Shown here piece by piece: positions 24,495-36,775 of a stretch of 64,000 bases of DNA. The stretch is from CAXTPV01 sp965276715. GTDB lineage: Bacteria; Pseudomonadota; Alphaproteobacteria; Acetobacterales; Acetobacteraceae. Every line of letters starts with the position of its first letter. Position 1 is the stretch's first letter. A model generated the notes under the pieces. The model searched no databases, had not been told where the DNA came from, and was given only the letters and a program-made list of their open reading frames with translations. The position numbers were made by a program, and so were the translations under genes. Where the stretch lies: assembly GCA_965276715.1 (NCBI GenBank), contig OZ255622.1, forward strand, positions 1,798,001-1,862,000. The letters run 5' to 3'.

Positions 24495-25415
24495 TCAATC
24501 GGGCCAGTCGATGTCCGCGTCGACAGCGATTCTCTCGAAGAGAGGCTTGGCGAAGTAGAAGCCTTGAAGAAAGCGAGCGCCCGCCGAGCGAAGAGCCTCG
24601 ACCTCTCCGGCACGCTCCACGCCCTCGACGATCACCTTGACGCCGATCTCTGATCCAATGCGGATCATTCCAGCCAGGATCGCCAGTCGATGGACGTCCT
24701 GGTCGCAATCCTTTGCCAGCTCGCGGTCGATCTTCACGACATCGGGCTTCAGCTCGGCCAACCGCGCCAATCCGGAGTAACCCGTCCCGAAATCATCCAA
24801 CGCGATCTTGAAGCCTCGCCTGCGATACTCGCGGATGATATTTTTGAGGTGCTGAGTGTCGGCGATGCTTTCGGATTCCAGGATCTCGAAGGTCAGGCGA
24901 TCAAGACGGAAGCCCGTGCTCAACGCGGCGTTCAAGGTGGTTCGTATGCAAGCGCGAGGTTCGTAGACGGCATTGGGAAGGAAGTTGATGCTGAGCTGTC
25001 TTTCCATCCCCAGCCGCGCCGCCAACTCTATCGCTTTGACGCGACAGGCCTGGTCGAAGGCGTAGGTATTTTCAGGCCTCACCTGATCAAGGACGTACGC
25101 GGCCCCTTGCCCATTCGGGCCGCGAACGAGAGCTTCATAGGCGTCGATGCGTCTCTTCTGGATGTCCACGATCGGTTGGAACGCCATGGTGAATGGGAAA
25201 ATCGGCGTGGATTCCCGGCAAGCGGCGCAGGCAACCGCTCGTGGTGCGGATCCGTCGTCCGTTACATCCGGGGTCAAGCCGCGCGGGATCGCGATCGGGT
25301 TCGGACTTGCACGCTCGACACGCTCTGGCCAGCTCCGCTCGTCCACCCGGCCTCGACCAGTCATGCCCGGACCGGCATCAGGCGCTGTGGACACCGTTTC
25401 CATCGGAACGCTCAA
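24495..25415 (-). CDS. EAL domain protein, putative c-di-GMP phosphodiesterase
   Basis: A 306-residue protein whose residues from about 75 form an EAL domain. The key motifs are all present: EALVRG (EAL, Glu for metal), NFLPNAVY, FEILESE, DDFGTGYSG (both Asp), KIDRELA and VEGVER. This predicts active hydrolysis of cyclic di-GMP to pGpG, promoting motility over biofilm. The N-terminal segment ending in ACAACRESTPIFP holds closely spaced cysteines and no known sensor domain, as in other short stand-alone EAL proteins. No GGDEF partner is nearby. Confidence 0.9.
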   Translation of the reverse strand: MSVPMETVSTAPDAGPGMTGRGRVDERSWPERVERASPNPIAIPRGLTPDVTDDGSAPRAVACAACRESTPIFPFTMAFQPIVDIQKRRIDAYEALVRGPNGQGAAYVLDQVRPENTYAFDQACRVKAIELAARLGMERQLSINFLPNAVYEPRACIRTTLNAALSTGFRLDRLTFEILESESIADTQHLKNIIREYRRRGFKIALDDFGTGYSGLARLAELKPDVVKIDRELAKDCDQDVHRLAILAGMIRIGSEIGVKVIVEGVERAGEVEALRSAGARFLQGFYFAKPLFERIAVDADIDWPD

Positions 25416-25528
25416 GGTATGTCCTCCCGCCTGAACCCACGCCCATTCTCCCCATCATGAACCCACATCCTGAACGTAATGTTAGCGGCGGTACGGGGGA
25501 TCGGCTCGCGTCGGCAAGCCGATGCATC

Positions 25529-27025
25529 TCACGGACCCGCTATCGCTGGAGACAACCTGCACAAATCAACGATCAGGAAGTCCGTCCGCGCGGACAGCAC
25601 GGCTACCCCCGCCTGGGCGGCGGCGAACGTCCCCGGATACAGCACCGTCAGATACACCCCCGGATAATCCCCGTGCACGCACAGCGGCGCCACCGACCCG
25701 ATCACCGCCCGCAGATGCGCAGCATCGCTCAGGTTCAGAGGTTGCGCGAGCCACCGGTAGCGTGCCCGCAGCGCGATCGGCTGCTCCGCCGGATTGGAAA
25801 AGATCGAGGGCACGAACAGGTCGCGGAACACGAGCTGGGTCGCGATCGAGGTGATGGGCGGCGACCAGATCCGCCGCCAGCTCAGCGAAGGCAGCCGCGT
25901 GCCATACGCCATCACCATCAGGCTCCCCGGCGGCAGTGACGCCGACTGCCGGCGAAAGTCGCGGAACACCAGGCCCGCCGAATGCCAACTGGCGGCAATG
26001 ATGAGCGTGCGCGCGATCACCACCGCCGTCAGCAACCGCAATGCCGGCCGTCCGGTCTCGCATCGGATCGCCGCCGCGAGCATCAGCAGCGGCAGCAGCG
26101 CGAGACGCGTGTCGAGCTGCGAGCCGGTCCCCAATCGTTCGGGCGCGGCCAGCGTCAGCAACGTCAGTCCTGCGACCGCCAGTGCCGGCGCGGCGTCGAG
26201 CCGCGGCCGCCGGGCCACCGCAATCGAGACCAGCAGCGCCGCGAGGCTGGCCGCATCCTGCGCCAGGCTGCCGCCAAGGAGAACATGGTCGAATGCCGCG
26301 AGCTTGTGCCCTGCCCATCCGCCCAATCCCCGACCCGCATAACCGATCGAGAACTGGTGCCCGCCGCCCGGCAAGATCAGCAGCAGCACGGCCGCCACCA
26401 CCAGCGCCAGCACGCCAGAGCAGCATTCCCGCAACCCGGGCGCCGCGCCCCGGCGCGCGCGCAGATGACATAGCTCGAAGCAGCCGAGCACCAGCGGCCA
26501 GACCATCGCCACCACGGCATGCGTGAACAGCAGCATCGCGGCGCCCGCGCCCGCGATCAACAGCCGGCGTCCGACATGCCGGGCAGCGATCCACAACGCC
26601 AGCAGGCCGAGCATCAGCCCGACGGCGAGGATGTAGCTGACCAGACCCCAGAACAGCGCGTTGCCGTAGAACAGCAGCACGGCAAGGGCCGCCTTGCCCG
26701 CCCCGTCCGCCCGCAGGGCATGCGCCAACCCCAGGAAGCCACCGACGAACGTGACATAGGTCACGACCAGGAAGGCCTGGGCGCCCATGCCGACCCAGGA
26801 CAACCCGAGCAGCCCGAGATCCAGCACCGCGTTCGGAATCAGGAAACCGGTCAGATGGTAGAACCGCATCCAGAACGGATCGCCGTGCAGCAGCCCGAGC
26901 AGGATGTGGCCGCGCGCTACATGGTTCGGCCAGTCCTGCAGCGGACACGGCCGCGTCACCAGTAGCGGCGTCGCCCCCGCCAGGACCACGGCCAGACGAG
27001 CAGCGAGACGGCGAGCACCCGTCAC
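25529..27025 (-). CDS. Polytopic membrane protein, GT-C-like, unknown function
   Basis: A protein of about 498 residues with around ten predicted hydrophobic helices and a soluble C-terminal part. Near the N-terminus is CPLQDWPNHVARGHILL; a D-x-PNH-x-AR pattern is common in uncharacterised glycosyltransferase-C-like membrane proteins. The start GTG at 27025 overlaps the ccmB stop as GTGA. In a typical ccmABC operon ccmC would be expected here, but the sequence shows no CcmC tryptophan-rich WGTWWVWD motif. So this gene is either a newcomer or unrelated to cytochrome maturation. Confidence 0.7.
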   Translation of the reverse strand: MTGARRLAARLAVVLAGATPLLVTRPCPLQDWPNHVARGHILLGLLHGDPFWMRFYHLTGFLIPNAVLDLGLLGLSWVGMGAQAFLVVTYVTFVGGFLGLAHALRADGAGKAALAVLLFYGNALFWGLVSYILAVGLMLGLLALWIAARHVGRRLLIAGAGAAMLLFTHAVVAMVWPLVLGCFELCHLRARRGAAPGLRECCSGVLALVVAAVLLLILPGGGHQFSIGYAGRGLGGWAGHKLAAFDHVLLGGSLAQDAASLAALLVSIAVARRPRLDAAPALAVAGLTLLTLAAPERLGTGSQLDTRLALLPLLMLAAAIRCETGRPALRLLTAVVIARTLIIAASWHSAGLVFRDFRRQSASLPPGSLMVMAYGTRLPSLSWRRIWSPPITSIATQLVFRDLFVPSIFSNPAEQPIALRARYRWLAQPLNLSDAAHLRAVIGSVAPLCVHGDYPGVYLTVLYPGTFAAAQAGVAVLSARTDFLIVDLCRLSPAIAGP

Positions 27026-27684
27026 TCGACCGCGACGCGCAGCGCCGCCCCGCCCGCGATCGGGCACAGCGGCAACGCCAGCGCGAGCAGCGCCGCGAGC
27101 AGCAGCAGTTCCGGCCCCGCCGCGAGCCGTGCCGCGCCGGCGTCCGTCGCCGCCGCCCCGAAGATCAGCACCGGTGTCGCCAGCGGCAGCACCAGCAGCG
27201 GCAGCAGCACGCCGCCGCGCCGCGCGCCGAGCACGATCGCCGCCCCCATCGTCCCGAGCAACGACAGCGTCGCCGTCCCCAGTGCGAGCGACGCCAGCAT
27301 CGCCGGCATCGCGCGTCCGGCCAGCCCATACGTCACCGCGAGCGGCAGCGACGCCGCCATCAGCGGCAGGCCGGTGGTGAGCCAGTGCGCGAGCGCCTTG
27401 GCCAGCGCCACGCCCGGCGCCGGCAGCCCGCACAGCATCAACTGGTCGAGCGAGCCGTCGTCGAGCTCGGCCCCGAACATCCGGTCGAGCGGCAGCAGCG
27501 CCGCCAGCAGCGCGCACACCCACACCACGCCCGGCGCCATCCGGCGCAGCAGCTCCGGCGACGGTCCGAGGGCCAGCGGAAACAGCGCCCCCGCCAGCAG
27601 GAAGAACAGCACCGCGGCCAGCGTATCCGCCCCATGGCGGATCGACAGCGCCAGATCGCGCCCGACGACCGCGAGGAACGTCAC
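27022..27684 (-). CDS. ccmB: Haem exporter protein CcmB
   Basis: A 220-residue inner-membrane subunit of the CcmABCD complex that releases haem-loaded CcmE during cytochrome c maturation. It has six hydrophobic helices, the N-terminal basic RDLALSIRHGADT and the family segment LDRMFGAELDDGSLDQL. It overlaps ccmA upstream (ATGA) and the membrane gene downstream (GTGA), so all three are coupled. Confidence 0.93.
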   Translation of the reverse strand: MTFLAVVGRDLALSIRHGADTLAAVLFFLLAGALFPLALGPSPELLRRMAPGVVWVCALLAALLPLDRMFGAELDDGSLDQLMLCGLPAPGVALAKALAHWLTTGLPLMAASLPLAVTYGLAGRAMPAMLASLALGTATLSLLGTMGAAIVLGARRGGVLLPLLVLPLATPVLIFGAAATDAGAARLAAGPELLLLAALLALALPLCPIAGGAALRVAVE

Positions 27685-28283
27685 AACCGTCCGAGACCCA
27701 GCACGGCGGCATCCGCGATCGGCAGCTCGAGATGCGTCGAAGCGATTACCGCGCCGCCGGCCGCGCGGTGCGCCCCGATCAGCCCCGCCAGCAACCCCAC
27801 CGAGGCGTCGTCCAGTCCCGTCGTCGGCTCGTCGAGCAGCCAGAGCGGGACGCCCGCCACCAGCAGCCGCGCGATCGCCAGCCGCCGCTTCTGCCCCGAC
27901 GACAGCAGCCGTGCCGGCAACGCCGCCAGGCCATCGAGTGCCACCCGCTCCAGCGCGCGCCCGACATCGCCGCCCGACAAGCGCCGCTGGAAATGCAGGT
28001 TCTCGCGGCAGGTCAGGCCCGGCTTGACCGCATCGAGATGGCCGAGGAACGCCAGCCGCCGCGCGTGCATCGCAACGTCGCCGAACACGTCGATCCCGTC
28101 CCAGGCGAGACGCCCGCCGGCCGGCCGCAGCAGCCCCGCCAGCACGCGCAGCAGCGTCGATTTTCCGGAACCGTTCGGTCCGCGCAGCAGCAGCGCGCCG
28201 CCCGCGCCGACCGCCAGCGACACTCCGTCCAGCACGAGCCGCTCCCCACGGACAACCACCAGATCGTTCGCCTCGAGCTGCAT
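27681..28283 (-). CDS. ccmA: Cytochrome c biogenesis ATP-binding export protein CcmA
   Basis: The ATPase of the CcmAB transporter, 200 residues. Walker A GPNGSGKST (residues 35-43), ABC signature LSSGQKRRLAIARLL, Walker B LWLLDEPTTGLDD and the switch His of STHLELP are all present. The start ATG at 28283 gives the usual length. It is divergent from acnA with an 89-base shared control region, an arrangement I know from other alphaproteobacteria. Confidence 0.95.
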   Translation of the reverse strand: MQLEANDLVVVRGERLVLDGVSLAVGAGGALLLRGPNGSGKSTLLRVLAGLLRPAGGRLAWDGIDVFGDVAMHARRLAFLGHLDAVKPGLTCRENLHFQRRLSGGDVGRALERVALDGLAALPARLLSSGQKRRLAIARLLVAGVPLWLLDEPTTGLDDASVGLLAGLIGAHRAAGGAVIASTHLELPIADAAVLGLGRL

Positions 28284-28329
28284 GGCGTGATCCGGTCGTA
28301 AGCTTGGCGCGTCCTGGGGGGAGACGTAT

Positions 28330-28345
28330 GTAAGGCCCACCTTAC
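28330..28345. promoter_or_regulatory. Inverted repeat in the ccmA/acnA divergent region
   Basis: GTAAGG-CCCA-CCTTAC, a perfect 6-bp dyad with a 4-base centre, 28 bases before the acnA start and 47 bases before ccmA. Its position between divergent genes suggests an operator controlling one or both. It does not match the iron-control elements I know. Confidence 0.4.
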
Positions 28346-28372
28346 GAATTCAGGCAAGAGGGACCCGCGTCC

Positions 28373-31063
<2,691 letters not shown>

Positions 31064-31180
31064 AGAGGCGCGCCGCCCATCGGTCCACGCTGCCTGAGAT
31101 AACGTTTTGATGATTAACGGAAGGCTTTAACGCGCCGGTTCGTCCGTGCCACGGTCCTCGCGAACCATGAAGGGTGGACC

Positions 31181-33232
31181 ATGACACGGCACGGCGTTCG
31201 CTCCTCGATCCGTCTCGCGCTGTTCGGCGCGCTCGCTGCGTCCCCGGTGGCTGCGGTCGCAGCACCCGTCACTCTCCCGGGCACCCGATCGGCAATCCAG
31301 GGTGCCGATCTCGGCGCACTGGCGGACGACGCGCCGATCGCCGGCACCCGCATCCTGCTCAAGCGCACCGCTGCCCAGCAAGCCACCTTCGATCAGCTCG
31401 CAAAGGCACAGCAGGATCCGGCGTCGCCGCTGTATCATCGCTGGCTCACCGCCGGCGAGATCGGCGCCGAGTTCGGTCCCCCGGCTGCCTCGGTCTCCAA
31501 GGTCGCCGGCTGGCTGCGCGCCCAGGGTCTGACCGTCGGCGCGGTGCCGCCCACCCGGATGTCGATCGCGTTCAGCGGCACCGCCGGCGCCGTCGGCGCC
31601 GCCTTCCACGCCGCCGTGCATGGCTACCAGGTCCACGGCAGCCCGCTCGCGGCCCTGTCGAACGATCCGCAGATTCCGTCCGACCTCGCCGGCATCGTCG
31701 GCGGCATGACCGGCTTGAGCGGCACGCGTCCGGAGCCGCTCGTCCGCCCCGTCGGTCCCGTCGCCCGCGCCGTGGACGGCAGTTGGCGCGGCGCGTCTGC
31801 CGCCCCGGGCCTGACCACGACCTACAACGGCGCCCAGCAGGAGGACGTCGCCCCGGCCGACTTCGCGACCATCTACAACGTGAACCCGCTGCGGACCGGC
31901 GCCGCGCCGACCCTGGGCAGCGGCCAGACCATCGCGGTGGTTGAGGATTCCGACATACAGACCGCCGACTGGAACAGCTTCCGCGCGTCCTTCGGCTTGT
32001 CCGGTTACGCCGCCACCCTCTCCGTGACCCATCCCGGCTGCGGCGACCCCGGGTCGAACGGCGACGAGGGCGAGGCGGCGCTGGACGCCGAGTGGGCGAC
32101 CGCGATCGCCCCGGCCGCCGCCATCACGCTCGCCAGCTGCTCCAACGCCACCGGCGGCATCCAGGCCTCGCTCCAGGGTCTCGTCGATGCCGCCGCCCCG
32201 CCACGCGTGATCAGCGTCTCGTTCGGCGAATGCGAAGCCCAGCTCGGATCGGCCGCCGCCCAATCCTGGGCGGCTCTTCTCCAGCAGGGGGCGGCCGAGG
32301 GCGTCTCGATCTTCGTCTCGACCGGCGATTCCGGTTCGGCCGGCTGCGACCAGGGCGCCGCCATCGCGAGCAACGGCATCGCCGTCAACGGCCTCGCGTC
32401 CAGCCAATACGACGTCGCGGTCGGCGGCACCGATTTCAGCGACTTCGCGACCAACACCGTCTCGACCTACTGGAACGCCACCAACACCGGCGCCTACGGT
32501 TCGGCCAAGTCCACCATCCCCGAAATCCCCTGGAACGACACCTGCGCCAACCCCGTGCTCGCCACCTACGAGGGCAGCGCCGGCACGCTCGGCTTCTTCA
32601 ACACCAGCACCGGCAGCAACTTCCTCGCTCCCGGCGGCGCGGGTGGCGGCGCCAGCACGCTGTTCGCCAAGCCGTCGTTCCAGTCCGGCGTCTACGGCAT
32701 CCCCAACGACCACGCGCGCGACCTGCCGGACGTCGTGCTGTTCGCCTCCAACGGCCTGTTCGGCCATGCCCTGGTCTACTGCATGTCCGACACCGCCCAG
32801 GGCGGCTCCGCCTGCACCTACGGCAACGGTGCCGCGGTGACGGCCAGCAGCGCCGGCGGCACCTCGTTCGCCGCACCCGCCTTCGCCGGCATCCAGGCGC
32901 TGATCGACCAGCACAAGGGGGCGGCGCAGGGCAATCCCGACCCGCGCCTCTACGCGCTCTCGGTCGGGCAGGGCAACCAGTTCGGCAGTCGCTGCACGTC
33001 GTCCTACGGAACCGGCCAGCCGGCGGGCTGCGTCTTCCACGACATCACCACCGGCGGCATCGACCAGGCCTGCTCCAGCGGATCGGCCGGTTGCTATTCC
33101 GCCGGCAATTCGTACGGCGTGCTGTCGACGTCGATCACCGGACAGTCCGACGCCTACAGCGCCGCCATCGGCTACGACCTGACCAGCGGCCTCGGCAGCG
33201 TCAACGTCGCCAACCTCGTCGGCGCCTACTGA
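31181..33232 (+). CDS. Secreted sedolisin (S53) protease with pro-domain
   Basis: A 683-residue acid serine-carboxyl protease precursor. A signal peptide (LALFGALAASPVAAVAA) is followed by a pro-kumamolisin activation domain (residues about 45-190, with YHRWLTAGEIGAEFGP). The catalytic domain has Glu298 and Asp302 in GEAALDAEW, oxyanion Asp383 in STGDSGSAGC and the nucleophile Ser562 in GGTSFAAPAFAG. The C-terminal calcium-site pattern YDLTSGLGSVNVANLV is present. Such enzymes are active at low pH, which fits an acidophilic or acid-producing lifestyle. It is a single gene, possibly terminated by the palindrome at 33253. Confidence 0.93.
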   Translation: MTRHGVRSSIRLALFGALAASPVAAVAAPVTLPGTRSAIQGADLGALADDAPIAGTRILLKRTAAQQATFDQLAKAQQDPASPLYHRWLTAGEIGAEFGPPAASVSKVAGWLRAQGLTVGAVPPTRMSIAFSGTAGAVGAAFHAAVHGYQVHGSPLAALSNDPQIPSDLAGIVGGMTGLSGTRPEPLVRPVGPVARAVDGSWRGASAAPGLTTTYNGAQQEDVAPADFATIYNVNPLRTGAAPTLGSGQTIAVVEDSDIQTADWNSFRASFGLSGYAATLSVTHPGCGDPGSNGDEGEAALDAEWATAIAPAAAITLASCSNATGGIQASLQGLVDAAAPPRVISVSFGECEAQLGSAAAQSWAALLQQGAAEGVSIFVSTGDSGSAGCDQGAAIASNGIAVNGLASSQYDVAVGGTDFSDFATNTVSTYWNATNTGAYGSAKSTIPEIPWNDTCANPVLATYEGSAGTLGFFNTSTGSNFLAPGGAGGGASTLFAKPSFQSGVYGIPNDHARDLPDVVLFASNGLFGHALVYCMSDTAQGGSACTYGNGAAVTASSAGGTSFAAPAFAGIQALIDQHKGAAQGNPDPRLYALSVGQGNQFGSRCTSSYGTGQPAGCVFHDITTGGIDQACSSGSAGCYSAGNSYGVLSTSITGQSDAYSAAIGYDLTSGLGSVNVANLVGAY

Positions 33233-35820
33233 CGACGGGTGAACCAGGAAGACCGGGGGCCGAGGCCGACCCCCGGGCCCAAGGCGAGACGCAAAAGCAC
33301 CAGCAGGAGGGCCATGATCCCGGCCAGGCCGCAGGCGTAGCCCGCCTCGATCGATGGCGGCGCGTACGTGAAACGCACGACCGATCGTCCCGGCGGCAGC
33401 GGCAACGACTGGAAGATCCTGCCCGTGGTGCCGAGTGTGACGGCATGTCCGTTGATCGCCGCGCGCCAGCCCGGATAAGCCAGTTCCAGCCGCGTGAGGG
33501 TCGCGGCCGCTCCGCAATCGGCCACAACCGCCGTGCGGGATCGCGCCGCCAGCCGGCAGGGGCCGCCCCTGCTCGAGAAATACGACGCCGCTCCCGGCAG
33601 GCGATACAAATCCATCTGTCCGGCCCGCGCCAGGAAGACCGGATGCTCGGCCGCCGCGACGTAGAACAGCGTCAGTCCCGGAACCGACGCGCCATCGGGC
33701 TTGTGCCACTGCCAGATCGCGACCCCGCGTGTCCCGGCAGGGTGGGACAGCCGGAGCGACAGCCGCGCGCCCGCGGCCGCCGGCAACGCCCGATCGAGCC
33801 GGATCACCAATCGTGCGTTATCGATCGCGCCCGCGAGCGAGGTCCCGCCGTCGGCACAGGCGCCAGGCGTGCAGAGCCGGGCCGCGACGGTGCCGTCCGA
33901 TACCCCCACATAGGTGCCGATCACGATCCCGATCGCATCGATGCTGCCCGCATGCGTCAGCGCCGCGGGCACGTCGACGTCGAGCGACGCTCCGGGCTGC
34001 AGCGCCCGCGGCTCGCGCGCACCCTCATCGGCCGTCCCTGACGCGCGCTCGAACGGCACGCTGCCGGCGGGCGTCACGACGGCCGTCACGACGGCCGTCA
34101 CGCCGGCCGCCTCGTAGCCTGCCTGGTGGGCGACGAAGTCGAGCCCGTCGCTGACCTGGGGAAAGAAGCTGAGCCCGTCGCTGCCTGGCATCAGCGCGGC
34201 CTTGACGTAGTCGACCCAGGCGGCCGGCTGTGGCAGCGCATTGTCGTTGATGCCCGGCAGCCCATACAGCGCGCCATAGTTCGGCACGATCCCGCCCACG
34301 GACGCGAACCGGCCCAGACCGATCGTCCGGCGCAGCAGCTCGATCGGCGCCGGGTCGAGCCTCGGCGTGCGAACCCCCGACAGCAGCGGCACCGAGAACA
34401 GCACGACCGCATCGATCACGGCGATCCAGGCCGCGCCTCGGCGCATTCCTGTGGCGCGCGCGAGCGCGATCGCCGCGAGCGCCACCACGCCCCAGGCGAG
34501 CGAGGCCAGCACCAGCGGACGGTCATCGGTCTGTGCCACCGTCCGGATCGTGTCCCACCCGGCCACGACCGAGGCGCCGGCGACGAGAGCCGTCACGACA
34601 CCGGCCGCAAGCACCGATCGGAGACCAAGCGCCCGATCGTCCAGGGCGCTCGCCGCCAGCACGATCGCCGCGATCGCGCATGACGGCGCCATATAGACGT
34701 CGAACAACGTCCACGACAGCGCCGGAACCAGGTTGACCAACCAGATCGCGGCCGGAACGCCCAGCGCGCGCGCCGATGCCAGCGCGATCCAACCAGCCAG
34801 GGCCCAGCGCAGCCGCGATCCGCCTCGCATCAGCGACAGGATCGAGAGGAACAAGGTCACCGTGCCGAAATAGCCGCCGATCTGGAACCACGGGTCCTCG
34901 TCCACCCGCTTGGTCAGATGCGCCAGCAGCGGCCCGTCGACATAGGGGAACAGCAGCATCGGTGCGTCACCGGCCACCATGTGCCGGGTCGCCATGGATG
35001 TCGCATGGCCGCCGATGAAGGAGATCGGCAGCGACTGCAGGAACGCGAGCGCCACCGGCGCGGCCAACAGCAGGCCGATCGTCCCGCCGAGCAGTACGCG
35101 GCCGGCAAACACCCGCGCCGCCCGTGCCTGCGAGAGCAGCACGCCCGCCCAGACCAGCGCGAGCAGGCCATCCAGATACGCGGTCTCCGGAAAGCCAGCC
35201 ACGATCGAGTAGGCGAGCGAAATGGCGATGACCGCCACCCCGCCCTTGCCGCCCCGCGCGCTGCGTTCGAGGCCGAACAGAAGCCAGGGCAGGAACGGGA
35301 CCGGCATGATCGGCCCATCGGCGTACCAGGCAAGGCAGCCGTTGAACTCGGCGAGCAGGCCACCGGTCAGGGCTGCCAGCCTCCCGAGCCCCATCTCGCG
35401 CAGCAGCGCCAGCGTCCCCAAGCCCGTCAGCACCTGGACCGCGACCTTGAGCAGCGTCACGCCATGCGGCAGACGCAGCAGCAGGACGAAAGGCAGGAAG
35501 AAGGTGGACGCCTGCACCTCTCCTCCCAACGGCATCCCCACGCCGGAATACGGGTTCCACCAGGGAACCTGTCCCCGCAGCCAGTCCCTGGCGGAAAGGG
35601 CACCCAGCGCCTGTGTCGTCACCCCGGCGTTGCCGTCGACCCATCCCGGATAGCCGGCCAGGAGACCAGCCCGCGTCGGCGGAGCAACCGCGAGCCCCGA
35701 GACGAGGAAACGCGGATCCTCGGAAAACCATCCGGCGAAGTCGAGACAGTGGGCAAGCGGCGGCAGCAGGAGCAGCACGAGAATGCCGACCGCCGACCGC
35801 CGCGCGTCGGACGTGGACAA
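33226..35820 (-). CDS. YfhO-like polytopic membrane protein
   Basis: An 864-residue protein with a dozen or more hydrophobic helices, then a large soluble C-terminal beta-rich part and a last helix (GYACGLAGIMALLLVLLRLAL). The N-terminal WWNPYSGVGMPLGGEVQAS and the C-terminal YPGWRAAINGHAV and VRFTYAPPSIEAGY are characteristic of the YfhO family (PF09586), implicated in glycosylation of cell-envelope polymers. The start is a TTG at 35820, 6 bases after the phosphatase stop. The last 15 or so residues (GPGVGLGPRSSW and on) are the translation of the 24-bp palindromic repeat, so the original stop was probably lost or displaced. Confidence 0.8.
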   Translation of the reverse strand: MSTSDARRSAVGILVLLLLPPLAHCLDFAGWFSEDPRFLVSGLAVAPPTRAGLLAGYPGWVDGNAGVTTQALGALSARDWLRGQVPWWNPYSGVGMPLGGEVQASTFFLPFVLLLRLPHGVTLLKVAVQVLTGLGTLALLREMGLGRLAALTGGLLAEFNGCLAWYADGPIMPVPFLPWLLFGLERSARGGKGGVAVIAISLAYSIVAGFPETAYLDGLLALVWAGVLLSQARAARVFAGRVLLGGTIGLLLAAPVALAFLQSLPISFIGGHATSMATRHMVAGDAPMLLFPYVDGPLLAHLTKRVDEDPWFQIGGYFGTVTLFLSILSLMRGGSRLRWALAGWIALASARALGVPAAIWLVNLVPALSWTLFDVYMAPSCAIAAIVLAASALDDRALGLRSVLAAGVVTALVAGASVVAGWDTIRTVAQTDDRPLVLASLAWGVVALAAIALARATGMRRGAAWIAVIDAVVLFSVPLLSGVRTPRLDPAPIELLRRTIGLGRFASVGGIVPNYGALYGLPGINDNALPQPAAWVDYVKAALMPGSDGLSFFPQVSDGLDFVAHQAGYEAAGVTAVVTAVVTPAGSVPFERASGTADEGAREPRALQPGASLDVDVPAALTHAGSIDAIGIVIGTYVGVSDGTVAARLCTPGACADGGTSLAGAIDNARLVIRLDRALPAAAGARLSLRLSHPAGTRGVAIWQWHKPDGASVPGLTLFYVAAAEHPVFLARAGQMDLYRLPGAASYFSSRGGPCRLAARSRTAVVADCGAAATLTRLELAYPGWRAAINGHAVTLGTTGRIFQSLPLPPGRSVVRFTYAPPSIEAGYACGLAGIMALLLVLLRLALGPGVGLGPRSSWFTRRQ
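33253..33276. terminator. GC-rich palindrome, copy 3 of the 24-bp family, inside the YfhO-like 3' end
   Basis: Arms CCGGGGGCC and GACCCCCGG (one mismatch) around GAGGCC. It lies 21 bases after the sedolisin stop on the plus strand and 27 bases before the stop of the convergent YfhO-like gene, hence inside that coding region. It can serve as a terminator for the sedolisin gene. Confidence 0.55.
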
Positions 35821-35826
35821 GTGGCG

Positions 35827-36747
35827 TCAGCGCCCGTTCGCGGTGAACACCCGGTAGGCGTCGCGGCGGAACTCCGCCCCGGCGACCACGCCGGTCCCGT
35901 AGCTGCCGCCATCCAGGCCGAGCCGCGACCCGTCGAGCCGGTGCCATCCCACACGCGGGGCGCGTCCCTTGCCGGCCAGCACCCGCGGTTCGGGCGTATG
36001 ACCGTGCACCACGATCCGGCCGCCCTCGAACCCGCCCGAATGGTCCAGGAACGGCCCGCGTATCCAGGCCGGATGACGCCCGTCGGTGAGCGACAGGGGC
36101 GGCTTGTCCAGCGCCTCCTCGAGCGGGACGTCCGGATCGATCCCCGCATGCACGAACAGCAGGTTGCCCGCCTGCCGCGACAGGGCGGCCTCCGAGATCT
36201 CGTCGAGCGCCGACTTGCCGATCGCCCGCTCGATCGCCGCCCGGGACGCCTCGGTCCGCAGCGCCAGCGCGCTGGGCGCCGGACCCGCTTCGCCAAGCGT
36301 CATGTCGCCGCCATTGGCCATCCAGATGTCCTGCGCGTCGGCCGCGTCCGGCCGGCCCGACAAGGCCATCAGCATGAGCATCTCATGGTTGCCCAGCAGG
36401 AGCGTCCGGCCCGCGAAGCCGAGCTCGTCGGCCGTCCGCGTCGCGAGGCGGACGCACTCGAGGCTCGCGGGTCCACGATCGATCAGGTCGCCCAGCAGCG
36501 TCAGATGCCCGTCGCCGCCGGAGCGGGCCGCCATCGCATCGATCAGGCGTTGGAACTGCGGCATGTGGCCGTGCACGTCCCCGATGGCGAACTCGTGCAA
36601 GCCGGGAGGCAGATGGATCGGAGCCTGCAGCCAATCGGTGACGTCGAGAGAGACGGAGCTGGACGTGGGATCGATCCTCGTTCGGGCGGTCACCATGCAC
36701 GGACGAGCGACCCATTGAAAAGCCCGGCAGGTTGATGTATCCATCAT
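35827..36747 (-). CDS. PPP-type metallophosphatase (serine/threonine phosphatase-like)
   Basis: A 306-residue (or about 289 with the later ATG at 36696) calcineurin-type phosphoesterase. All metal and phosphate motifs are present: GDVHGH, GDLIDRGP, GNHEML, FVHAGI and VVHGHTPEP. Bacterial members are protein phosphatases or Ap4A hydrolase-like enzymes. The first 17 residues of the longer form (MMDTSTCRAFQWVARPC) look non-conserved, so the ATG at 36696 is preferred by composition but unproven. It is followed at 6 bases by the YfhO-like gene, which suggests co-transcription. Confidence 0.88.
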   Translation of the reverse strand: MMDTSTCRAFQWVARPCMVTARTRIDPTSSSVSLDVTDWLQAPIHLPPGLHEFAIGDVHGHMPQFQRLIDAMAARSGGDGHLTLLGDLIDRGPASLECVRLATRTADELGFAGRTLLLGNHEMLMLMALSGRPDAADAQDIWMANGGDMTLGEAGPAPSALALRTEASRAAIERAIGKSALDEISEAALSRQAGNLLFVHAGIDPDVPLEEALDKPPLSLTDGRHPAWIRGPFLDHSGGFEGGRIVVHGHTPEPRVLAGKGRAPRVGWHRLDGSRLGLDGGSYGTGVVAGAEFRRDAYRVFTANGR

Positions 36748-36775
36748 CGAAAATAAACTTCCGAAAACTTAGGGA

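Noticed and set aside
34060..34105. Short tandem repeat (ACGGCCGTCACG units) that looked like a regulatory array
   Set aside because: It lies inside the YfhO-like coding region and simply encodes a repeated Val-Thr-Ala-Val stretch in frame.
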